DNA of 5,023 nt, taken from the NCBI GenBank assembly GCA_964613045.1, contig CAZTFS010000125.1, positions 1 through 5,023 of the forward strand, read 5' to 3'. Every line of letters starts with the position of its first letter. The first letter of the stretch is position 1. Below the pieces are notes generated by a model that ran no database searches, was not told the origin of the DNA, and saw nothing but the letters and a program-made list of their open reading frames with translations. Below are positions 1-5,023 of this stretch, piece after piece. The stretch is from UBA1081 sp964613045. Lineage in GTDB: Bacteria > Bacillota > Clostridia > Oscillospirales > Acutalibacteraceae. Position numbers and translations under genes: made by a program.

Positions 1-4
1 ATCT

Positions 5-580
5 ATGTTTTTGTTCTCAGCAACCTTTATGATAATGCCGTTTGCCAGTGATTATTCAGTGTCAAATGAGAACAATTCTTTGCTTATAATTGTTGGTGCT
101 GTGTTTTGGGGATCTTTGGTTGTTGCTGTTTTAGCATCGCTATATGTAACAAGTTGTAGATGTCGATATAACAAAGTGCATCCGTCTGAAAAAAAGCATA
201 TAAAGATTGGATTAATATCATTTTTTTCAAACAGAGAGGCTCTTGTTTTCGATCTGATGTTTATTGTATCTACAATTGGTTTTGTTTTTTGTTTATTTTT
301 TGATGAAAGCATTGTTTCGTACATATTTTTAAGCATATTTGTGTTTTCGTTTTTTATGCATTGTGTTCTTAATGGTAAAAATTTTAATTATATAAAAACA
401 GCACATATAATTGAACCGGATTTTTACGAGAAACATGTAGAGAATGATAATAAATCGGAAAACAGATCTGCCGTTAGAAAAACAAATGATCACATTATCC
501 CGGTAAAAGAAAAGAAAGTTGGCAGTGTTAAAAAGGGAAAATATGATTATTATGATAATACAAAAAAAGAAAAACTGTAA
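5..580 (+). CDS. Multi-pass membrane protein of unknown function, possibly 5'-truncated
   Basis: I do not recognise the family. From the first ATG it reads 191 residues. Hydrophobic stretches lie at about residues 1-14, 26-49, 79-99 and 103-122. The loop at 50-69 is rich in Lys/Arg and should be cytoplasmic. The loop at 99-103 is short and acidic, so probably outside. The last ~69 residues are polar, Lys-rich (about 16 K/R against 11 D/E) and probably cytoplasmic. This gives a coherent model of four helices with both ends inside, but only if the first hydrophobic segment, too short at 14 residues, continues upstream. The frame is open to the left edge and no ribosome-binding site is visible, so the real start may lie outside the window. 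A C-x-C pair (C51, C53) sits at the predicted inner membrane face. The stop is 17 bases before the large surface-protein gene, which suggests co-transcription. Coding status is well supported; function is unknown. Confidence 0.8.
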   Translation: MFLFSATFMIMPFASDYSVSNENNSLLIIVGAVFWGSLVVAVLASLYVTSCRCRYNKVHPSEKKHIKIGLISFFSNREALVFDLMFIVSTIGFVFCLFFDESIVSYIFLSIFVFSFFMHCVLNGKNFNYIKTAHIIEPDFYEKHVENDNKSENRSAVRKTNDHIIPVKEKKVGSVKKGKYDYYDNTKKEKL

Positions 581-584
581 TTCT

Positions 585-590
585 GGAGGA
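585..590 (+). promoter_or_regulatory. Ribosome-binding site of the large surface-protein gene
   Basis: GGAGGA lies 7 bases before the ATG at 598, a near-perfect Shine-Dalgarno match at ideal spacing. It fixes the start of the large gene. The gap to the upstream stop codon (578-580) is only 17 bases and has no room for a separate promoter or terminator, so the two genes are probably translated from one mRNA. Confidence 0.9.
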
Positions 591-597
591 AAAAACA

Positions 598-711
598 ATG
601 ATTTGCAAAATCAGTAAAGGGCAATCGAGAATCTTGTCGTTCGTCTTGTCTGTCTTATTGCTTATCGGAATGTTTCCCATAAGCAATTCAATGTCGGTAT
701 TTGCAGCTGCT
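598..711 (+). other. Sec signal peptide of the surface protein
   Basis: Residues 1-38 have the three expected parts. The N region carries K4, K7 and R11. The hydrophobic core runs from about I12 to M25 (LSFVLSVLLLIGM). A more polar C region ends in S-V-F-A-A-A followed by E-E. Signal peptidase I could cut after A36 (V-F-A) or A38 (A-A-A); I favour A38 because acidic mature sequence follows. No lipobox cysteine is present, so it is not a lipoprotein. Confidence 0.9.
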
Positions 712-3700
712 GAAGAGCAATTCTGTATTCAGGTTCTGAATAATGGAGTGCCTCTTGGTGAAAATGAGTCAGTTGAAGTTGCATTTTTTAACACTGACAG
801 TGTATTTGAACTTCAAGGTGAAACAGGTGTTGACGGCATCTGGTCATCAGGTTATGTTATTGGTAATAACTATGACGGCGACAATCTGTTCACATTTGTA
901 GTCAGTGATGAATCGTTTTCCGTTGAAAAAGATATGACGGTTTCGGAAACATATCTTATTTTTGACATGGAAAACAATACTTATTACTGGTCTGATGAGT
1001 GTGTTGTTATCAATAATCTTATATCAATTGATTCTTTTGCGGCAATAACAGGTATTGAGCATGGAACCGATAAGACGGCAGAGGCTCTTGGATTGCCTGA
1101 AACTGTTAGCATTCGCACTGCGTTATCAGATTCTGTCGAGGCTGATGTTGAATGGTATGTGGATGCATGTTCTTATGATCCTTCCGGAATTGAGGAGCAG
1201 ACATTTGATATAAATGGTGTTGTGACGCTTCCTGTTAATGTGTATAACAATAACAATATTTCTCTTAATGTTACCATTCGTGTTACTGTTAATAAACTCC
1301 CGGATGCTGTTTTTACTGTTAATCCTGAAGATATAATGATCTCTGTAGGTCAGACTTTGATGCTTACTGCTTCTGCAGAAAGAGCTGATAGTGCTACATA
1401 TCAGTGGTATAAAAGCGGTGTTGAAATCTCCGGTGCAACTGAAAATAGTTTCTCTATTGAGAATGCACAAGTTTCAGATTCCGGCGTGTATAAATGTGTT
1501 GTAGTTGGTAAAAATGGTGTTACTGTTGAAAGCAACCCTGCTGATGTTACTGTTTCAAAGATAGCATCTGCAATAGTTTTATCTGCAGATCCTGCAAATT
1601 CCGCTTCAAGACCTGTTACTGATGGTATTAAGCTTTCTGTCAACAAACCGGGTGTTGATGCTACTGGTGAATATACTTTTTATATTAATGACAATAAGGT
1701 ACAGAGTTCAGAAACCCTGGAATATATTTTCTATCCTGAGACAGCAATAAATGAATATAAATTTTATGTTGTATATTCCGGAGATAGTAAATATGAGGAA
1801 TGCACATCTCAGACAATTGAATATTCACTTATTAAGAGCGAACAGACTGCTCCTGAGATTACAGGTATTACTGAAACTGAGTTGATATATGGGGATGATA
1901 GTTTTTCCATAGGAGCAACCGGTGGTAATGGTAGCGGTGAATATTGTTTTTCTGTTATATCTCAGACTGATTTATATAATAACCCAACTGATGGTGTAGC
2001 AGAAATTACTTATGATAATGAAAATGATATCTGGACAGTTGATGTTCTTAAGTCCGGATATTTTACTATTGCACTGTTCAAGACGGGTGACAATGATTAT
2101 AATGACAGTACAGTAGTTACAAGTGAAGTTATAAAGGTTGGTAAAAAGTCACAGTCAGGTTTTGGTTTTGAATCTGAAGGGAATTTTGAAGTTACATATA
2201 ATGATAATGGTAATATTTTCAGTAATATTGCGTCAGGTGGTGAAGGAACCGGAAGCATTACCTATGAATCTTCTGACTCTGATATAGCTTGTTTTGAAAA
2301 TAGTGATTCACCTGTTTTGATTATAAAAAAAGCAGGTACAGTAATAGTTACTGCAACAAAGAGTGCAGATGATCAATATGCAGAAATCAGTGCTGAGTAC
2401 ACGATCACGATAAATAAGGATGAGCAAAAGATTGAATTTGAAACACCAGATAATGTAACAGTTTTTTATGGTGAGTCATATGAAAATGTTGCTGATAGTG
2501 TTGGTGATTATTTTGGTCGTGGTGCAATTTCATATACAATAACACAAGGCGATGAAATTGCAACTGTGGATAAAAATGGTGTTCTTACATTCGCAGATAA
2601 AAAGACTGGCGGAACGGTTATTGTTAAAGCAGAAAAGGCTGAATGTGAATGTTACATGAGTGCTTCTGTATCTTATTCTGTTACTGTTGAATATGCACAC
2701 ATTGATACATCTGAAGCAGCGTACGTAATTCAGGGACAAATGATGGATGCCAACTCGGGTTGGTATACAAGTGATGTGAATATTACTCCGGCAGATGCTG
2801 AAAAATATTATATAAGCTATGATTATTCTCTTGAATCAGAAAGTTGGCAAGAAAGCGTATCGGTTACAGAAGAAGGTTCATCAAATAGTAAAATCATTTA
2901 TTTGAGAGACAAAAACAGCGGTAAAATTTCTCAGGGAATCAGTATTTCGGCTGATGAACTTAAAATCGACAAGCAGAAGCCTTCAGATTTAATGATAACT
3001 TACTCTGATAGTCTTAATATGCTGTTTGATATTATTACATTTGGATTTTATCAGTCAAATGTAGATATAAAAATTTCTGCTTCTGATACTAATTCAAAGA
3101 TTAAAAGTATCAAGTGGGCATATGCTAAGTATGACGGTACTGGTGCAATAGTTGCTTCTGATTTAGTATATAAAGACGCAGATATTACATATGATATTAA
3201 CGGTAATATTGCGTATGCAAGTTTTTCTCTTTCTGCAAGTGAGCAACAGTATAAAGGTTCGATCTTTTTTACAGTAACTGACTTTGCAGGTAATACTGAA
3301 ACATATAATGATAGTGAGAATATAATCATTGTGGATTCTATCACTCCTGAAATAGGAGTTGCACTTGAAGGATCGCTTAAAGAAACAGTCAATGCGAATA
3401 ATGTTGAAGTTGATTCTGATGGGGAAAATACAAGACGAATTTATGACGATGATGTTACTATCCAGATAACAATAAAAGAAAGCAATTTCTATGCTGAGGA
3501 TGTTAATGTTTATCTTGATGATAATGCCGTTTCTTTTGAGAATGAATGGATATATGATGAAACAGATGATGTTTATTTTAATTCATTTATCGTTGACGAA
3601 GAAGGCGACCATATTGTAAGTGTTAGCCTTAAGGATAAATCAGACAATGAGGATGATCGGAAGACAACAACGTTTTGTATTGATAAGACCAGACCTGAAA

Positions 3701-5023
3701 TCACTGTAAAATATGATAAAGTAGATAATGATGGTTACTACGCAGAGGCAGTAACTGCCACTATATTCATTGATGAATATAATTTCAGAGCTTCAGATAT
3801 TGTTGTTGAGCTTACTGCAAATGATCTTATTGGCTCGGAAATCAATGATATTAACGGTGAAAAAACAATTGATGAGATTATAAACTGGTTGAAAGATTCA
3901 AGTTCTTGGAAAAATAATAATGGCGTTTGGGAAGCAAAAATCAAATACAATGTAGATGCATCGTTTACATTTGATATATCTTATACTGATATTGCCGGAC
4001 ATGCATCTGAAGATTTTGAAAAACATTCTTTCACTGTAGATAAGAGTGCTCCAACAGATTTGACGGTCAGTTACAGTACTCCTTTGAGTCAAAAGTTTAT
4101 TGAAACTATAACATTTGGTTATTATAATCCAAATGTTGAAATGACATTTACTGCTAAGGACAGTGTTTCGGCGGTTGACTCTTTCACTTATGTTTATACA
4201 AGACAGTCAAATGCTGGTAACAATAATATTGAAAGTTTTACTAAGACAATTGACAATAGTGACATTGTGTACAACGAGGATACTCAAACATATTCGGCTA
4301 CTGTAACACTTACAGCTGATGAGGCTAATCAGTATAGGGGTAATATATCCTTTAATGCAACCAATAAGGCCGGTGTGGAAAGCAACAAGGTTTATGATAA
4401 TGGCACCGTCATTGTTGTTGATACAATAGCTCCCACGAGAACGGTTTCGTTTAGTGCAGCTGTCATATATGATGAAAAGGGACAAGTTGTTTCAGACTAT
4501 AAAGAAGGGGATCCTGTAATACTTTATTACAGAGATAGTGCACTCTTTACTGTTACTGTTAATGAGGCAAACTTTTATCCTGAAGATGTGACGGTATATG
4601 CAAATGGGCTTAATTTACCTGTTTCCGTTGACGATTGGACTCAGGATGGCGATAAGTGGACAATGGCTTATGAACTCAGCAATAATGGTGATTATCGTAT
4701 TGAAATAAATTATACAGATAGATCAGGCAATATTATGGACGTTTATTTATCGCCTCTTATTGTAGTTAATGATGTTACTCCTTCAATAGATGTGGAATTT
4801 TCATCTATGCCTGAAGCTGTAAATGACAAATATTTCAATGCAGACAGAACGGCAACAATTACAATAGATTCGCACTCATTTGAAGCTGAAAATGTAAATA
4901 TTGACGTAGTGGCTCTTGATGTTTCCGGTAAATCAATTGCTGTTGCAGATGCAATTAACTTGTTCTACAATAATTATCTTCATAATAAGGATAACTGGAC
5001 AAATGACGGTGATATGTATACCG
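598..5023 (+). CDS. Giant secreted Ig-like-repeat surface protein (N-terminal 1475 residues, 3' end outside the window)
   Basis: One frame stays open from the ATG at 598 to the right edge with no stop: 1475 whole codons plus one base. The start is set by a strong ribosome-binding site and is followed by a classical Sec signal peptide. The mature part is entirely beta-sandwich-type modules: an N-terminal domain, a Big_4-like domain, a classical Ig domain, a Big_3_5-like domain, three YGD/MBG-type modules, a GWYTSDV module, and an A-B-C-A-B-C array. It is rich in Asp, Glu, Asn, Thr and Val, as expected for an extracellular stalk. Proteins of this make-up in Clostridia are usually annotated as Ig-like domain-containing surface proteins, with roles in adhesion or display inferred rather than shown. 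No catalytic motif and no LPXTG, SLH or dockerin anchor is visible; any of these would lie downstream. It follows the membrane-protein gene by 17 bases. No frameshift was found. Confidence 0.93.
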   Translation, partial: MICKISKGQSRILSFVLSVLLLIGMFPISNSMSVFAAAEEQFCIQVLNNGVPLGENESVEVAFFNTDSVFELQGETGVDGIWSSGYVIGNNYDGDNLFTFVVSDESFSVEKDMTVSETYLIFDMENNTYYWSDECVVINNLISIDSFAAITGIEHGTDKTAEALGLPETVSIRTALSDSVEADVEWYVDACSYDPSGIEEQTFDINGVVTLPVNVYNNNNISLNVTIRVTVNKLPDAVFTVNPEDIMISVGQTLMLTASAERADSATYQWYKSGVEISGATENSFSIENAQVSDSGVYKCVVVGKNGVTVESNPADVTVSKIASAIVLSADPANSASRPVTDGIKLSVNKPGVDATGEYTFYINDNKVQSSETLEYIFYPETAINEYKFYVVYSGDSKYEECTSQTIEYSLIKSEQTAPEITGITETELIYGDDSFSIGATGGNGSGEYCFSVISQTDLYNNPTDGVAEITYDNENDIWTVDVLKSGYFTIALFKTGDNDYNDSTVVTSEVIKVGKKSQSGFGFESEGNFEVTYNDNGNIFSNIASGGEGTGSITYESSDSDIACFENSDSPVLIIKKAGTVIVTATKSADDQYAEISAEYTITINKDEQKIEFETPDNVTVFYGESYENVADSVGDYFGRGAISYTITQGDEIATVDKNGVLTFADKKTGGTVIVKAEKAECECYMSASVSYSVTVEYAHIDTSEAAYVIQGQMMDANSGWYTSDVNITPADAEKYYISYDYSLESESWQESVSVTEEGSSNSKIIYLRDKNSGKISQGISISADELKIDKQKPSDLMITYSDSLNMLFDIITFGFYQSNVDIKISASDTNSKIKSIKWAYAKYDGTGAIVASDLVYKDADITYDINGNIAYASFSLSASEQQYKGSIFFTVTDFAGNTETYNDSENIIIVDSITPEIGVALEGSLKETVNANNVEVDSDGENTRRIYDDDVTIQITIKESNFYAEDVNVYLDDNAVSFENEWIYDETDDVYFNSFIVDEEGDHIVSVSLKDKSDNEDDRKTTTFCIDKTRPEITVKYDKVDNDGYYAEAVTATIFIDEYNFRASDIVVELTANDLIGSEINDINGEKTIDEIINWLKDSSSWKNNNGVWEAKIKYNVDASFTFDISYTDIAGHASEDFEKHSFTVDKSAPTDLTVSYSTPLSQKFIETITFGYYNPNVEMTFTAKDSVSAVDSFTYVYTRQSNAGNNNIESFTKTIDNSDIVYNEDTQTYSATVTLTADEANQYRGNISFNATNKAGVESNKVYDNGTVIVVDTIAPTRTVSFSAAVIYDEKGQVVSDYKEGDPVILYYRDSALFTVTVNEANFYPEDVTVYANGLNLPVSVDDWTQDGDKWTMAYELSNNGDYRIEINYTDRSGNIMDVYLSPLIVVNDVTPSIDVEFSSMPEAVNDKYFNADRTATITIDSHSFEAENVNIDVVALDVSGKSIAVADAINLFYNNYLHNKDNWTNDGDMYT
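712..1026 (+). other. N-terminal beta-rich domain, family uncertain
   Basis: Residues 39-143 form the first mature domain. Its pattern (a strand, then N-G-V-P-L-G, then strands, then G-E-T-G-V-D-G-I-W near residue 75) loosely resembles transthyretin-like or carboxypeptidase-regulatory-like folds, where a T-D-x-x-G turn follows an N-G-x-P-L turn. This is a weak, memory-based comparison. C43 and C135 lie near the two ends and could pair to staple the domain, but that is only a possibility. At the tip of a surface stalk such a domain could bind a ligand; nothing in the sequence shows this directly. Confidence 0.4.
1027..1293 (+). other. Big_4-like bacterial Ig domain
   Basis: Residues 144-232 follow the order seen in Big_4-like domains. 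An opening strand ends in G-I-E-H-G-T (152-157). Then come G-L-P-E-T-V (165-170), a strand leading to V-E-W (184-186), S-Y-D-P in the next loop, F-D-I-N-G-V-V-T-L-P-V, and a closing V-T-I-R-V-T-V strand (225-231). Length (~89 residues) fits. These are non-catalytic structural modules of bacterial surface proteins. C191 lies in the loop after the tryptophan and has no obvious partner. Confidence 0.7.
1321..1557 (+). other. Classical Ig domain lacking the B-strand cysteine
   Basis: Residues 242-320 match a classical I-set-like Ig pattern: V-G-Q-T-L-M-L-T (250-257), the core Trp in Y-Q-W-Y-K (268-272), and D-S-G-V-Y-K-C-V-V (294-302), the conserved D-x-G-x-Y-x-C of strand F. The usual B-strand cysteine position is alanine (about A258), so C300 cannot form the canonical disulfide. 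Bacterial Ig domains often lack one or both cysteines, so this is not proof of decay. The role is probably structural or adhesive. Confidence 0.8.
1561..1830 (+). other. Big_3_5-like Ig repeat domain
   Basis: Residues 322-411 show the typical layout: an opening strand with A-I-V-L-S-A, a central G-E-Y-T-F-Y-I-N-D hairpin, and the diagnostic late motif V-V-Y-S-G-D-S-K-Y (391-399), followed in family members by a Ser-rich turn and a final strand. Here the residue after E-E is C402, where Ser is common. It is a structural spacer module in large secreted proteins. Confidence 0.65.
1834..2145 (+). other. YGD/MBG-type beta module 1
   Basis: Residues 413-516. Y-G-D at 431-433 opens the module, G-G-N-G-S-G-E-Y-C-F-S-V follows (442-453), and K-T-G-D-N-D-Y-N-D-S (495-504) ends it. 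This order (Y-G-D, G-G-x-G-S-G, then A/G-D-x-x-Y-x-x-S) is shared with the next two modules, so they look like diverged tandem copies. C450 is in the second strand. MBG or Big_2-like assignment is tentative; the role is presumably structural. Confidence 0.55.
2146..2418 (+). other. YGD/MBG-type beta module 2
   Basis: Residues 517-607. T-Y-N-D (533-536) takes the place of Y-G-D. G-G-E-G-T-G-S-I-T-Y-E-S-S-D follows. Then comes the well-known stretch K-A-G-T-V-I-V-T-A-T-K-S-A-D-D-Q-Y (578-594) and a final Y-T-I-T-I-N-K strand. This ending is very common in Clostridia Ig-like repeat proteins and is the best-conserved of the three copies. C565 follows the S-S-D-S-D turn. Confidence 0.65.
2419..2691 (+). 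other. YGD/Big_2-type beta module 3
   Basis: Residues 608-698. It has Y-G-E (624-626), G-R-G-A-I-S-Y, and I-A-T-V-D-K-N-G-V-L-T-F (654-665), a turn typical of Big_2-like domains. These are followed by G-G-T-V-I-V-K-A-E-K and a final S-V-S-Y-S-V-T-V strand. The usual A-D-x-x-Y turn is replaced by E-C-E-C-Y, giving a C-x-C pair (C683, C685) found nowhere else in the visible mature protein. Confidence 0.6.
2692..2967 (+). other. GWYTSDV module leading into the repeat array
   Basis: Residues 699-790. The markers are G-W-Y-T-S-D-V (721-727), a central W-Q-E-S-V-S-V-T-E-E-G, then I-I-Y-L-R-D-K-N-S-G-K-I-S (766-778) and a closing strand into the first D-K-x-x-P linker. From memory, modules with W-Y-T-x-D-V near the start and Y-L-(R/K)-(D/N)-x-x-(T/S)-G late on often precede D-K-T-A-P linkers in Clostridia surface proteins. 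No function beyond structure is known to me. Confidence 0.6.
2968..4038 (+). repeat. Super-repeat unit 1 (modules A1-B1-C1)
   Basis: Residues 791-1147, 357 residues. Each module starts with a D-x-x-x-P linker: D-K-Q-K-P at 2968, D-S-I-T-P at 3334 and D-K-T-R-P at 3682. A1 (2968-3333, 122 aa) carries I-T-F-G-F-Y (from 3034). B1 (3334-3681, 116 aa) carries E-S-N-F-Y-A-E-D-V. C1 (3682-4038, 119 aa) carries E-Y-N-F-R-A-S-D-I and an extra, probably helical, segment at about 3859-3906. The same order restarts at 4039, so the repeat unit is the triplet. The two units are diverged at both protein and DNA level. Confidence 0.85.
4039..5023 (+). repeat. Super-repeat unit 2 (modules A2-B2-C2, cut by the window edge)
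   Basis: Residues 1148-1475. A2 (4039-4419, 127 aa) starts D-K-S-A-P and has I-T-F-G-Y-Y (from 4108). Its D-I-V-Y and Q-Y-R-G-N-I-S-F segments match D-I-T-Y and Q-Y-K-G-S-I-F-F of A1. B2 (4420-4767) starts D-T-I-A-P, has E-A-N-F-Y-P-E-D-V, and is 116 aa, the same length as B1. C2 (from 4768) starts N-D-V-T-P, so Asn takes the usual linker Asp place. It has Y-F-N-A-D-R-T-A-T-I-T-I, then S-F-E-A-E-N-V, and ends inside its W-T-N-D-G-D-M-Y hairpin. The offset from unit 1 is 357 aa for A and 362 aa for B and C. Confidence 0.85.

Noticed and set aside
562..580. A-rich run near the end of the first gene as a slippage or programmed frameshift site joining the two genes
   Set aside because: The first frame stops at 578-580, and the second gene has its own ribosome-binding site, ATG and signal peptide. 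A fused product would bury the signal peptide.
581..597. Terminator or separate promoter between the two genes
   Set aside because: The 17-base gap is filled by the ribosome-binding site and spacer; there is no hairpin or room for promoter elements.
52..598. Minus-strand open frames of 94 and 89 codons opposite the membrane-protein gene
   Set aside because: They are antisense shadows of a clearly coding + strand frame. Their products have low-complexity runs of Phe/Ile from A/T-rich sequence, and nothing independent supports them.
859..900. D-G-D/N-rich turns as dockerin or EF-hand calcium-binding loops
   Set aside because: The acidic residues do not follow the 12-residue EF-hand spacing and no paired dockerin helices are present.
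1126..1646. Minus-strand open frames of 114 and 81 codons within the Ig region
   Set aside because: They overlap well-supported Big_4-like and Ig domain coding on the + strand. The products resemble no known family and neither has a convincing ribosome-binding site.
2530..4485. Several minus-strand open frames of 64-113 codons across the repeat array
   Set aside because: All lie opposite continuous + strand module sequence with conserved motifs. They reflect the scarcity of TTA, CTA and TCA codons in places on the + strand, not genes.
2968..5023. CRISPR or short tandem DNA repeat
   Set aside because: The repetition is at protein-module level with a period near 1.07-1.1 kb and diverged DNA; there are no short identical repeats with spacers.

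Overview
The window is AT-rich and coding on the + strand almost throughout. It holds two co-directional genes separated by 17 bases: the end (or all) of a small multi-pass membrane protein, followed by the first 1475 codons of a giant secreted protein built from Ig-like and other beta-sandwich modules. That protein runs off the right edge without a stop. The strong GGAGGA ribosome-binding site, low G+C, a Gram-positive style signal peptide and the module types all suggest a Gram-positive anaerobe of the Clostridia (Lachnospiraceae or Oscillospiraceae type, possibly a gut organism). This placement is an inference from style, not from a marker gene.

Layout. Bases 5-580 encode a membrane protein with a positively charged C-terminal tail. 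Its true start may lie left of the window. Bases 581-597 carry the ribosome-binding site of the second gene. From base 598 the large gene reads, in order: a signal peptide (598-711); an N-terminal beta-rich domain of uncertain family (712-1026); a Big_4-like domain (1027-1293); a classical Ig fold lacking one canonical cysteine (1321-1557); a Big_3_5-like domain (1561-1830); three YGD/MBG/Big_2-like modules (1834-2691); a 'GWYTSDV' module (2692-2967); then a tandem array of A-B-C triplets. Triplet 1 spans 2968-4038. Triplet 2 starts at 4039 and is cut inside its C module at 5023.

How the genes may work together. The close spacing suggests one transcript. The second product should be exported by Sec and project from the cell as a long, acidic, rod-like stalk or adhesin. 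Its wall anchor and any catalytic or ligand-binding domain would lie beyond the window. The membrane protein could assist or accompany it, but nothing in its sequence shows how. No RNA gene, mobile element, CRISPR array or terminator was seen, and no stretch over 300 bases lacks a gene. I see no clear sign of a previously undescribed system. The most notable structure is the ordered three-module super-repeat.
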